A stretch of DNA of 6,485 nt from an uncultured Eubacteriales bacterium (GTDB lineage Bacteria > Bacillota > Clostridia > Lachnospirales > Lachnospiraceae), in the NCBI GenBank assembly GCA_900313765.1, contig OMSN01000094.1:1-6485 (forward strand), given 5' to 3'. This document shows positions 1 through 6,485 of the stretch, in pieces. The notes beneath the pieces were generated by a model, which made no database searches, was not told the DNA's origin, and saw only the letters and a list, made by a program, of their open reading frames with translations. Both the position numbers and the translations under genes were made by a program. Every line of letters begins with the position of its first letter. Position 1 is the stretch's first letter.

Positions 1-1286
1 TCGTCCACCTGCCGAAGCTGTCTGTGAAGCTGTGCGTCGTCCAGGTCTGAGAAATCATAACTCATCAGGCTGTCCACGTGCTGCTCCAGAGAGCGGATCG
101 CTTTCATCAGAGCGCCTTCAAAGCTGGTGCAGATGCTCATCACTTCGCCGGTCGCCTTCATCTGGGTAGTCAGATCGCGCCTTGCGGTGATGAACTTGTC
201 AAAGGGAAGCCTTGGCATCTTGACGACGCAGTAATCCAGCATCGGTTCGAAGGATGCACAGGTCTTCCCGGTGATGGCATTCGGAATCTCATCCAGCGTA
301 TAGCCCAGTGCGATCTTGGCTGCCACCTTGGCGATCGGATAGCCGGTTGCCTTGGATGCAAGGGCGGATGACCTGGATACGCGGGGATTGACCTCGATTA
401 CGCAGTATTCAAATGTATCCGGCTTCAGGGCGTACTGCACATTGCAGCCGCCGGTGATCCCCAGCTCCGTGATGATATTGAGCGCGGAGGTCCGGAGCAT
501 CTGGTATTCCTTGTCTCCCAGAGTCTGTGACGGCGCGACAACGATCGAGTCGCCCGTATGGACGCCCACCGGATCGATGTTCTCCATGTTGCATACCGTG
601 ATGACATTGCCCGCGCCATCGCGCATCACTTCATATTCGATCTCTTTCCAGCCTGCGATCGAACGTTCCACCAGAACCTCTCCGACTCTGGACAGGCGCA
701 GGCCGTTTGCCAGGATCTCATCCAGTTCCTCCTGGTTCGAAGCGATTCCGCCGCCGGATCCGCCCAGTGTGTAAGCAGGACGCAGAACCACCGGATATCC
801 GATGCTCCTGGCAAATGCTTCTCCGTCCTCAATATTCTTAACGACCCTGGAAGGTGCGACCGGCTCATGGATCTTCTCCATGGCTTCCTTGAACTCAAGG
901 CGGTCTTCTGCCCTCCGGATGGTGCGGGAAGTCGTCCCGATCAGCCTGACGTCATGATCCTTGAGGAAACCTCTCTCCTCCAGTTCCATCGCCAGGTTCA
1001 GTCCTGCCTGTCCTCCGAGCGTCGGCAGAATACTGTCAGGCTTCTCCTTCTCTATGACCTGCTCCACCACTTCCACGGTCAGCGGTTCGATGTAGACATG
1101 GTCCGCGATATCTTTATCCGTCATGATCGTCGCAGGGTTGGAGTTGAGAAGAATGACTTCCACTCCTTCCTCACGCAGGCTCCTGCAGGCCTGTGTGCCT
1201 GCATAGTCAAACTCGGCAGCCTGGCCGATGATGATCGGACCGGATCCGATTACAAGAACTTTTTTAATGTCTGGATGTTTCGGCAT
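1..1286 (-). CDS. carB: Carbamoyl-phosphate synthase large subunit, N-terminal 428 residues (cut by window edge)
   Basis: This is the synthetase subunit of carbamoyl-phosphate synthetase. It uses two ATP, bicarbonate and ammonia passed from CarA to make carbamoyl phosphate for pyrimidine and arginine synthesis in the cytoplasm. The frame is open from the ATG at 1286 to the left edge. The visible part is the first ATP-grasp (carboxyphosphate) half, followed by the start of the oligomerisation domain. Residues 11-32 carry the [21 protein letters not shown] signature, and [12 protein letters not shown] lies at 88-99. The ATP-grasp glycine loop [12 protein letters not shown] is at 169-180. Metal and phosphate ligands Q284, E298 and N300 lie in the CNVQYALKP and [19 protein letters not shown] motifs. 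[13 protein letters not shown] and [11 protein letters not shown] follow at about 345-383. Full-length CarB proteins have about 1,070 residues, so roughly 60% is missing, including the carbamate-phosphorylating half and the allosteric domain. The start is fixed by an AAAGGA ribosome site 5 nt upstream. The gene begins 32 nt after the carA stop, and the two are surely cotranscribed. Identification is secure. Confidence 0.97.
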   Translation of the reverse strand, partial: MPKHPDIKKVLVIGSGPIIIGQAAEFDYAGTQACRSLREEGVEVILLNSNPATIMTDKDIADHVYIEPLTVEVVEQVIEKEKPDSILPTLGGQAGLNLAMELEERGFLKDHDVRLIGTTSRTIRRAEDRLEFKEAMEKIHEPVAPSRVVKNIEDGEAFARSIGYPVVLRPAYTLGGSGGGIASNQEELDEILANGLRLSRVGEVLVERSIAGWKEIEYEVMRDGAGNVITVCNMENIDPVGVHTGDSIVVAPSQTLGDKEYQMLRTSALNIITELGITGGCNVQYALKPDTFEYCVIEVNPRVSRSSALASKATGYPIAKVAAKIALGYTLDEIPNAITGKTCASFEPMLDYCVVKMPRLPFDKFITARRDLTTQMKATGEVMSICTSFEGALMKAIRSLEQHVDSLMSYDFSDLDDAQLHRQLRQVD

Positions 1287-1291
1287 GGGAT

Positions 1292-1297
1292 TCCTTT
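1292..1297 (-). promoter_or_regulatory. Ribosome binding site of carB
   Basis: AAAGGA on the minus strand, 5 nt before the ATG at 1286, inside the 32-nt carA-carB gap. It supports this ATG as the carB start, since the conserved [17 protein letters not shown] motif begins only a dozen residues later. Confidence 0.75.
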
Positions 1298-1318
1298 CTC
1301 TTCAGCATTCACGCCTCA

Positions 1319-2476
1319 TCAGTTATTCATCATCATCAGGAAACGGTCAAACAGATACCCTGAATCCTGGGGACCCGGACAGGCCTCCGGATGAAACTGG
1401 ACCGTAAAGATCTTCTTATTGAGATAGGCAAGTCCTTCATTAGTTCCGTCATTGACATTCCGGAACGCAGGTACAGCCAGGTTCGGATCTATGTGATCCA
1501 CATCGACCACATATCCGTGATTCTGCGAGGAAATGTACACTCTGCCGGTCTTCAGGTCCTTGACCGGATGATTGCCGCCGCGGTGCCCATACTTCATCTT
1601 GTAGGTATCCCCGCCCGTGGCCAGGGCCATCAGCTGATGTCCCAGACAGATCGCGAAGATCGGGACATCCGAGTCGTAGAGTTTGCGGATCTCTTCTATG
1701 ATCTGCGTGCACTCTTTCGGATCTCCGGGGCCGTTGGACAGCATGATGCCGTCCGGCTTATCCTGCAGGATCTCTTCCGCCGTTGTGTGGGCCGGATATA
1801 CGGTAACCCTGCATCCGCGCCGTACAAGGCTGCGGGCAATGTTTCTCTTTGCGCCGAAGTCCATCAGCGCAACCCTGAAGTGCCTCCTGCAGAGCTGCTG
1901 CTGCATCTCTTCCGAGAGTTCATTTCGCACACCCACTGTGGAAGGCTGGGGAACATTGTCACCGGGATCCGTGAATTCATATTTCTTCGCACAGGTGACC
2001 TTCTCCACTACCTTACCGGTGGTGTAGGCACGGATCGTCGGAAGCAGATCCCGGATCTGGGAATCTGAGTATTCACGTGTTGTGATCAGACCGTTCATGG
2101 TCCCTTTTTCACGGAGAAGTATAGTGAGAGCGCGGGTGTCGATCCCGGAGATTCCCGGTATATCATAGCGCTGTAGAAAATTCTGAATGGTGTCTTCCGA
2201 GCGGAAGTTGGAAGGGATCCGGGATAATTCCCGGACAATGAATGCATCCGGCCATGCTCTTGAGGATTCCATATCCTCGATACTGATACCGTAATTGCCG
2301 ATCAGCGGATAGGTCATCACCAGTGCCTGCCCTGCGTAAGATGGGTCCGTCAGCACTTCGAGATAGCCTGTCATAGATGTGTTAAAGACTACCTCGGAAA
2401 TGACTTCTCTGCGTGATCCTATGCTTTTCCCGCAGAATTTCGTTCCGTCCTCCAGGATCAGATATGCATTGTCCAT
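1319..2476 (-). CDS. carA: Carbamoyl-phosphate synthase small (glutaminase) subunit
   Basis: CarA hydrolyses glutamine and passes ammonia through a tunnel to CarB. From the ATG at 2476 it has 385 residues, close to the usual 360-385. The N-terminal small-subunit domain (AYLILEDGTKFCGKSIG, then FNTSMTGYLEVLTDPSYAGQ) occupies roughly residues 1-150. The class I glutamine amidotransferase domain starts near 200 with VALMDFGAKRNI. It has the oxyanion region SNGPGDP (247-253), the nucleophile Cys277 in FAICLGHQ, and His362 and Glu364 in FHPEACPGP, so the catalytic triad is intact. The linker before the amidotransferase domain (about residues 170-200) is somewhat longer than I recall for the E. coli protein. 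An in-frame ATG at 2500 would add eight residues. I reject it because it has no Shine-Dalgarno sequence, whereas the ATG at 2476 has AGGCAGG 8 nt upstream and starts next to the conserved domain. A dedicated promoter lies just upstream. Confidence 0.96.
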   Translation of the reverse strand: MDNAYLILEDGTKFCGKSIGSRREVISEVVFNTSMTGYLEVLTDPSYAGQALVMTYPLIGNYGISIEDMESSRAWPDAFIVRELSRIPSNFRSEDTIQNFLQRYDIPGISGIDTRALTILLREKGTMNGLITTREYSDSQIRDLLPTIRAYTTGKVVEKVTCAKKYEFTDPGDNVPQPSTVGVRNELSEEMQQQLCRRHFRVALMDFGAKRNIARSLVRRGCRVTVYPAHTTAEEILQDKPDGIMLSNGPGDPKECTQIIEEIRKLYDSDVPIFAICLGHQLMALATGGDTYKMKYGHRGGNHPVKDLKTGRVYISSQNHGYVVDVDHIDPNLAVPAFRNVNDGTNEGLAYLNKKIFTVQFHPEACPGPQDSGYLFDRFLMMMNN

Positions 2477-2484
2477 CCAGTATA

Positions 2485-2491
2485 CCTGCCT
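2485..2491 (-). promoter_or_regulatory. Ribosome binding site of carA
   Basis: AGGCAGG on the minus strand, 8 nt before the ATG at 2476. It decides the start: the alternative ATG at 2500 is preceded by an A-rich stretch (AAGAAACAAGTGC) with no match to the 16S rRNA tail. Confidence 0.65.
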
Positions 2492-2526
2492 TTCATGCAC
2501 TTGTTTCTTATGCCCAAATTGTGGAA

Positions 2527-2555
2527 AGTATACACGAATATGAGGTGGATTGCAA
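2527..2555 (-). promoter_or_regulatory. Sigma-A-type promoter driving carAB
   Basis: On the minus strand a -35 box TTGCAA (2550-2555, 4 of 6 to TTGACA) is followed by a 17-bp spacer and a -10 box TATACT (2527-2532, 5 of 6 to TATAAT). It sits in the 81-nt gap between the GNAT stop at 2558 and the carA ATG at 2476. This stretch is visibly richer in A and T than the coding DNA around it. Transcription would start near 2520, giving a leader of about 44 nt. That leader has room for the ribosome site but not for a transcription attenuator of the PyrR or riboswitch kind. No operator half-sites are evident to me. The match is by eye and has not been scored against a genome background. Confidence 0.65.
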
Positions 2556-2557
2556 TA

Positions 2558-3391
2558 TCAGATTGTTCCCCTGAAGCTCCTGAACCAGTAGGTGTAAAAG
2601 TCTTCAAAGCCCATGGACTGGTACAGTCTCTTGGCTCTTACGTTGCCCTGCACGACCTGAAGATATGCCTTCACGGCGCCAAGTTCCGCAGCTTCACGCA
2701 GAAGCGTCGAGCAGACGGCTCTGGCATATCCCCGCTTCCAGCAGCTGGGAGTGACGTAGATCGCATAGATCCCTGCCCACTCCCGGTCGCAGATCGCAAG
2801 ACCTGTCGCAACGATCCTCCCGTCCAGTTCGATGGAGGCAACGATGGTGCGCTTCGGGATCGCGGCATACATCTTGGGCACGATCCGGCGAAGTGTCGGA
2901 TCCGAAGTCCCGTTCAGGGAGAAGAGTCCCTTCAGCCATTCGTCGGTCACGAATGCCTTCAGTTCCACCGTTATGTCATTTTCATAATGCACCAGCGTCG
3001 GAAGATGCAGCCGGTTCTCAAACAGGTATTCCCTGTCTTCCAGATGCATGAGATCCAGAGCGGCAATCTCGGCAGTCATAACCTCTGTCGTGTGCCGGAC
3101 CTGATACCCGCGCTCCTGCAGCATGGCATCAAAAGAAGGATCCAGAAGCGGATGGATCTTGAAGTTGGTGGGACAGTGCAGTGCCCTGTACACATCCTCG
3201 CAGTAGGAGATCTTCTCGCTCACCGGTATGGTGCTCTCCCCGATCTGCTCCACGGAATTCGTACGGTACGTGTAATTGTGGGAATACCTCAGAAGCCAGC
3301 CATCATACAGCTCTATGCGGTAAGACGGCCATGCGTTGAGGGAGATCTCCTCCATGTATTTGATTTCCTGATTTCTTGCGGTATTCTCCAT
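2558..3391 (-). CDS. GNAT-family N-acetyltransferase, substrate unknown
   Basis: Probable acetyl-CoA-dependent acetyltransferase of 277 residues, cytoplasmic, with no signal peptide or membrane segment. The C-terminal third is a clear GNAT fold. Strand 4 and the acetyl-CoA pyrophosphate loop are seen in GIYAIYVTPSCWKRGYARAVCSTLL (about 207-231), where KRGYA replaces the more usual RxxGxG/A. Then LQVVQGNVRAKRLYQSMGF (about 244-262) is the typical motif-B region with its Asn and Tyr. The N-terminal half (NAWPSYRIELYDGWLLRYSHNYTYRTNSV, about 19-47) is the conserved front part of a two-domain GNAT group annotated only as acetyltransferase, so the length is normal for that group. Substrate cannot be inferred. 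A GTG at 3409 could add six residues, but the ATG at 3391 has a GAGAAGAG ribosome site and is preferred. The gene starts about 25 nt after the methyltransferase stop and is probably cotranscribed with it. No terminator follows its own stop. Confidence 0.85.
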   Translation of the reverse strand: MENTARNQEIKYMEEISLNAWPSYRIELYDGWLLRYSHNYTYRTNSVEQIGESTIPVSEKISYCEDVYRALHCPTNFKIHPLLDPSFDAMLQERGYQVRHTTEVMTAEIAALDLMHLEDREYLFENRLHLPTLVHYENDITVELKAFVTDEWLKGLFSLNGTSDPTLRRIVPKMYAAIPKRTIVASIELDGRIVATGLAICDREWAGIYAIYVTPSCWKRGYARAVCSTLLREAAELGAVKAYLQVVQGNVRAKRLYQSMGFEDFYTYWFRSFRGTI

Positions 3392-3416
3392 CTTTATCAC
3401 TCTTCTCACAGGATCT

Positions 3417-4301
3417 TTATTCGCTCCACCATCTGCCGGCTGCGCCGCAGGGAAGCACCAGGTTCGTATCTGTCACAGGAAGGCCGACCTCCTGCGAGTC
3501 CACCCTGCCCTGGAACCTGGAAGCGACTTCCACACTGATCAGGTATGTCAGAACTGCCGGTGCGAGCCCGGTGGTATAGGAGTTGATCAGATAGAACAGA
3601 GGCTTCTCGCACAGCAGCTGCGCTGTCAGGTGAACCAGTTCATGAATGTTGTCTTCCATCTTCCACAGTTCGCCCTTTGGCCCTCTGCCATAAGACGGCG
3701 GGTCCATGATGATCGCATCATAATGGTTGCCCCTGCGGATCTCTCTCTCCACAAACTTCTTGCAGTCATCCACCAGCCAGCGGATCGGTGCATCCGACAG
3801 GCCGGATGCGGCAGCGTTTTCCTTTGCCCAGTTGACCATTCCCTTAGAGGCATCCACATGGGTCACGGAAGCTCCTGCCGAAGCAGCTGCCAGTGTTGCC
3901 CCTCCGGTGTAGGCAAACAGGTTCAGTACCCTGATCTGCCTTCCGGCTGCCACAGCGCTGCGGATCTTCCCGGAAAACCATTCCCAGTTGGCTGCCTGCT
4001 CCGGGAACAGCCCGGTATGCTTGAAGGAAAACGGCTTCAGATGGAAGGTGAGTTCCCTGCCGCCCAGCGTATATCCGATCGTCCACTGTTTCGGAAGATC
4101 AAAGAATTCCCAGTCGCCTCCGCCTGAGCCTGATCTGTGGTAATGCGCATTGATCCTGCGCCATTTCGGATCCTTCCTCGGAGTGTTCCAGATGACCTGC
4201 GGATCCGGGCGAAGGAGGATATACTTTCCCCAGCGCTCCAGTTTCTCACCGCCCGAGGTATCAATTACTTCATAGTCTTTCCAGTTCTGTGCAAGAAACA
4301 T
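3417..4301 (-). CDS. Class I SAM-dependent methyltransferase, RlmI/RlmK-like (probable RNA methyltransferase)
   Basis: A 294-residue Rossmann-fold methyltransferase. The SAM-binding motif I is VLNLFAYTGGATLAAASAGA (125-144), with the acidic residue D150 closing the next strand (VTHVDASKGMVNWAKENA). VDDCKKFV follows at about 177-184. Motif IV is IIMDPPSYGRGPKGE (197-211), the DPPS/DPPxF form shared with 23S rRNA cytosine-C5 and guanine methyltransferases of the RlmI/RlmK group. The N-terminal part (about 10-95, with LERWGKYILLRPDPQVIW and GRELTFHLKPFSFKHTGLFPEQ) is characteristic of a shorter bacterial subgroup lacking the PUA domain of E. coli RlmI. The RNA target is therefore unproven, and C5-cytosine methylation of large-subunit rRNA is only a guess. 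The frame extends upstream to an ATG at 4352. The start at 4301 is preferred: it has GGGAAGGA 5 nt upstream, avoids overlapping the phosphatase, and lies 1 nt after that gene's stop (TGATATG), which suggests translational coupling. Confidence 0.87.
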   Translation of the reverse strand: MFLAQNWKDYEVIDTSGGEKLERWGKYILLRPDPQVIWNTPRKDPKWRRINAHYHRSGSGGGDWEFFDLPKQWTIGYTLGGRELTFHLKPFSFKHTGLFPEQAANWEWFSGKIRSAVAAGRQIRVLNLFAYTGGATLAAASAGASVTHVDASKGMVNWAKENAAASGLSDAPIRWLVDDCKKFVEREIRRGNHYDAIIMDPPSYGRGPKGELWKMEDNIHELVHLTAQLLCEKPLFYLINSYTTGLAPAVLTYLISVEVASRFQGRVDSQEVGLPVTDTNLVLPCGAAGRWWSE

Positions 4302-4302
4302 A

Positions 4303-4992
4303 TCATTCCTTCCCGGCCATGATCTGCCCGGCGATCTGCGGAAGCTGTGCAAAGGAGCTGATCTCGCCCTTTACACCCTCCATCCCGGTCACGTCGCCGA
4401 ACCCGTAGGAGGCAAATACAAAATCCGTCCCTGCCTTTACTGCCGACTGCAGATCTCCTGCCGTATCACCGACATACATCGCATAGTCAAGTTCATTTCT
4501 CTGGGCACACAGCCTGATGTTGTAGTCCTTCTCCTGCTCTGTATCCTCATAGCACAGGTGGTCTTCGATCAGACTCTCTGCGTCTGCTGCATGAAGGAAG
4601 TCCTCTATATAGCCCTTCTGGCAGTTGCTGACGATATACAGATGCCAGCCCTCTTCCTTCAGGCGCTCCAGCGTGCTGCGGACATCCGGATAGATCCTGC
4701 CCGGGTGGTCCCACATATAACGGATCTCCAGATCCATCGCTCCCTGCAGCACCTCCAGGCGCCGGTCTCTGGGCAGGTAGTCATAGACCTCATCCGCTAT
4801 GGCCGGCATGGTCTTCCCAAGACAGCCCCTCATACGTTCACAGGTGATCTCTCCCCTCACGTCTGGAACATCTTTCCCGTACAGATTCCAGGATTCCGTG
4901 ATCACCTCGACCGCATCCCAGAGAGTCCCGTCCACATCGAGAATGATCCCTCTGCGCAGCCCGTTTTCTGTATTGTTCATTGATTCTTTCAT
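4303..4992 (-). CDS. HAD-superfamily hydrolase, phosphoglycolate-phosphatase-like (subfamily IA)
   Basis: Cytoplasmic Mg-dependent phosphatase of 229 residues, a normal length for HAD subfamily IA. All four HAD motifs are present. Motif I is LDVDGTLWD with nucleophile Asp19 and acid/base Asp21. Motif II is YIVSNCQ with Ser122. The motif III lysine is Lys155 in EKDYNIRL. Motif IV is YVGDTAGD with Asp176 and Asp180 binding the metal. The cap domain is the helical insert between motif I and about residue 95. The GKxxNI-like stretch and VGDTxxDxxxAxxAG (SAVKAGTDFVFASYGFG) resemble phosphoglycolate phosphatases and related sugar-phosphate phosphatases, but the substrate is not fixed by sequence. 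The start at 4992 lies 8 nt after the GH3 stop and has GAGG 6 nt upstream with AGGAG abutting the ATG. A second ATG at 4980 is 12 nt from AGGAG and cannot be excluded. The tight spacing on both sides suggests cotranscription with the GH3 and methyltransferase genes. Confidence 0.88.
   Translation of the reverse strand: MKESMNNTENGLRRGIILDVDGTLWDAVEVITESWNLYGKDVPDVRGEITCERMRGCLGKTMPAIADEVYDYLPRDRRLEVLQGAMDLEIRYMWDHPGRIYPDVRSTLERLKEEGWHLYIVSNCQKGYIEDFLHAADAESLIEDHLCYEDTEQEKDYNIRLCAQRNELDYAMYVGDTAGDLQSAVKAGTDFVFASYGFGDVTGMEGVKGEISSFAQLPQIAGQIMAGKE
4307..4314 (-). promoter_or_regulatory. Ribosome binding site of the methyltransferase gene, inside the phosphatase 3' end
   Basis: GGGAAGGA on the minus strand, 5 nt before the ATG at 4301. 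It is embedded in the last codons of the HAD gene (the codons for Gly-Lys-Glu). It fixes the methyltransferase start and, with the 1-nt gap, points to coupled translation. Confidence 0.65.
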
Positions 4993-5000
4993 CTCCTGCC

Positions 5001-6485
5001 TCAGTCGGGAAGCAACCCGATCTGTCTGTCATCGCCCGGACCGTCCTTCGTTATCCGCACGCAGTCCAGTTTCACGCCATTCTGCCCGAAATGCAGGCGG
5101 AATACATTGCTTCTGGTGGTCACCTTGAACCGCACACGCTTCACCGCCTTCTGTCCGTCAGTTCCGTTCCACACCATCACCGCCAGCGGGATCGATGTGA
5201 AGAAGAAGGACACCGGCACCTGTGCCAGTTTTCCCGCCGTACATTCGCCTTCAAAGGCAAATGTGTAATAGGCACCGCTTTCCATCGAAAAGCCCAGCAG
5301 GCTGTCGTCCCCTCTGCCGCATGCAAGATGCGACAGGTCATATACCAGTCCCTCGCCCGGAACCTCTGTAAACGTGACCTGTGCCACCGCGTCCAGTTTC
5401 TCGCCTTCCGGGGCGTTCACCACTTCCACAGTTGTCTCACGGCCGCACAGCCTTGCCATCGCCTGGCTCTTCATGGCAAACCGGCAGATGTTTGCCGCAG
5501 ACCTCTGCAGTTCCGCGCGGGTCAGCCGCTTTTCCTCCAGCGCATCCAGCGTTGTCCCGCGGAACCGGGGATCCTGCGTGATACCGCGTACCTTCGCCAT
5601 CTCACTCTCTACAGTCTTACCCCTGACATCCTCGGATTCATCCAGCCAGACGCCGTCCTTGCCGCCGTCCGGGACCACCATAAAGAGATCCCCCTGCGCG
5701 CGTACCATCGGACTGAAGTCATACACACGGCCGCTCATCAGGTCATCCAGAAGCCTGTTCTCGTCCACCTCCCGGGGTACATCTTCCCCGTCCGGCTCAG
5801 CGCCTTCCAGTCTGTGATCAATGATATCCTTCGGAGTGAAGCTCGCCCACCAGTCCGTCATCACGATGCCGTCGAAGCCCCATTCCTCGCGCAGGATCGT
5901 TGTAGTCAGATCGTACAGCGAGGCCGTGTGAACACCGTTCAGCAGCCCGTAAGAGGTCATGATGGCATCTGCGCCGCCCTGTCTGACAGCGATCTCAAAA
6001 CCGCGCAGGTAGATCTCCCTGAGTGCCCGTTCAGAGACGATGCTGTCCAGAGAATGCCGTCCGCTCTCGCGGTTGTTGGCTGCAAAATGTTTCAGGACAC
6101 CGCTCACTCCCTGTTCCTTCAGTCCTGCCAGCTGAGCGCATGCGATCCGCCCGGTCAGATAAGGATCTTCCGAGAAATATTCAAAGTTGCGTCCGTTCAG
6201 AGGGTTCCTGTGTATATTGATCCCGGGACCCAGCAGACAGTCGACCCGGTTCTTGACCATCTCAAGTCCGAGAAATGAAAACAGTTCCTGGTTCAGCTGT
6301 GTATCAAATGTGCTGGCCAGCAGCGTTCCGCTCGGAAGTGAAAATGCATGGTCGCCGCAGTCAAGTCTCATCCCGCTGGGGCCGTCGTCACAGCACAGAA
6401 CCGGGATACCGCGTTTTCTGAGATCCTCACTGACACCGCCAAACGCAGAAGCCGTTCCTGGCGTGACAAGAGGACTTCCCATTCC
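5001..6485 (-). CDS. Glycoside hydrolase family 3 (beta-glucosidase-type), C-terminal 494 residues (cut by window edge)
   Basis: Glycosidase removing non-reducing-end sugars, probably beta-glucosides or beta-xylosides, by a retaining mechanism. The frame is open to the right edge, so the ATG at 6482 is internal and the N-terminus is missing. Counting from that Met, the family-3 TIM-barrel domain runs from about 20 to 215: CDDGPSGMR (31-39), LGPGINIHRNPLNGRNFEYFSEDPYLTG (84-111), the substrate-binding KHFAANNRESGRHS (131-144), and GFDGIVMTDWWA (202-213) with the predicted nucleophile Asp210. A region of about 110 residues with acidic inserts follows, then helix RSAANICRFAMKS (327-339) and a beta-rich C-terminal domain (about 350-480, with LAQVPVSFFFTSIPLAVMVWNGT) that may bind carbohydrate. 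The alpha/beta-sandwich domain that usually follows the barrel and supplies the acid/base is absent here. This fits clostridial enzymes in which it precedes the barrel. Location and signal peptide cannot be judged. Confidence 0.9.
   Translation of the reverse strand, partial: GMGSPLVTPGTASAFGGVSEDLRKRGIPVLCCDDGPSGMRLDCGDHAFSLPSGTLLASTFDTQLNQELFSFLGLEMVKNRVDCLLGPGINIHRNPLNGRNFEYFSEDPYLTGRIACAQLAGLKEQGVSGVLKHFAANNRESGRHSLDSIVSERALREIYLRGFEIAVRQGGADAIMTSYGLLNGVHTASLYDLTTTILREEWGFDGIVMTDWWASFTPKDIIDHRLEGAEPDGEDVPREVDENRLLDDLMSGRVYDFSPMVRAQGDLFMVVPDGGKDGVWLDESEDVRGKTVESEMAKVRGITQDPRFRGTTLDALEEKRLTRAELQRSAANICRFAMKSQAMARLCGRETTVEVVNAPEGEKLDAVAQVTFTEVPGEGLVYDLSHLACGRGDDSLLGFSMESGAYYTFAFEGECTAGKLAQVPVSFFFTSIPLAVMVWNGTDGQKAVKRVRFKVTTRSNVFRLHFGQNGVKLDCVRITKDGPGDDRQIGLLPD

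Noticed and set aside
1287..1318. Possible terminator between carA and carB
   Set aside because: No inverted repeat with a T-run is present. The gap is only 32 nt and carries the carB ribosome site.
558..1394. 278-residue plus-strand frame opposite carB
   Set aside because: It is a shadow of the carB coding strand, with no domain and no ribosome site that stands out.
2477..2500. Eight-residue N-terminal extension of CarA from the ATG at 2500
   Set aside because: No Shine-Dalgarno sequence precedes it. The ATG at 2476 has a well-spaced one and sits at the start of the conserved domain.
2495..3538. 347-residue plus-strand frame opposite the GNAT gene
   Set aside because: It is antisense to a clear GNAT protein and runs across the methyltransferase 3' end. 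Its composition is that of a reverse-strand artefact.
4302..4352. Seventeen-residue N-terminal extension of the methyltransferase overlapping the HAD gene
   Set aside because: It would overlap the phosphatase coding sequence. The residues are Arg/Ser-rich and unlike the family, and a better start with a ribosome site exists at 4301.
4980..6278. 432-residue open frame on the plus strand opposite the GH3 gene
   Set aside because: It is antisense to a gene with intact family motifs. The translation is rich in His, Arg, Gln and Pro with no recognisable domain. Such frames are expected opposite GC-biased codons.

Overview
The window holds six genes, all read from the minus strand. In transcription order (right to left) they are: a glycoside hydrolase family 3 enzyme cut by the right edge, a HAD-superfamily phosphatase, a class I SAM-dependent methyltransferase of the RlmI/RlmK type, a GNAT acetyltransferase, carA, and carB cut by the left edge. 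I see no RNA gene, mobile element, CRISPR array or phage gene. Protein sequence style (clostridial-type CarA/CarB, a GH3 of the Butyrivibrio/Ruminococcus sort, purine-rich Shine-Dalgarno sites) and a GC content slightly above 50% by eye suggest a gut-type Clostridia member, perhaps Lachnospiraceae. The genus cannot be named from this window.

Right part (about 2558-6485): GH3, HAD phosphatase, methyltransferase and GNAT gene are packed head to tail. The gaps are 8 nt (GH3/HAD), 1 nt (HAD/methyltransferase, junction TGATATG) and about 25 nt (methyltransferase/GNAT), with no terminator between them. They look like one transcription unit whose promoter lies beyond the right edge. The functions (beta-glycoside cleavage, small-molecule dephosphorylation, probable RNA methylation, acetylation) do not form an obvious pathway, so this is probably a loose housekeeping run rather than a dedicated system.

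Left part (1-2557): carA and carB encode the glutaminase and synthetase subunits of carbamoyl-phosphate synthetase, which feeds pyrimidine and arginine synthesis. A good sigma-A-type promoter (TTGCAA, 17 bp, TATACT) lies in the 81-bp gap between the GNAT gene and carA. It gives carAB its own start, with a leader of only about 44 nt. No attenuator or riboswitch fits in that leader. No terminator separates the GNAT gene from carA, so read-through from upstream is possible.

Gaps between genes are all short, and no stretch over 300 bases lacks a gene. I found no convincing undescribed system. The most notable points are the domain order implied for the GH3 enzyme, the isolated carAB promoter, and an excess of GGATCC hexamers.
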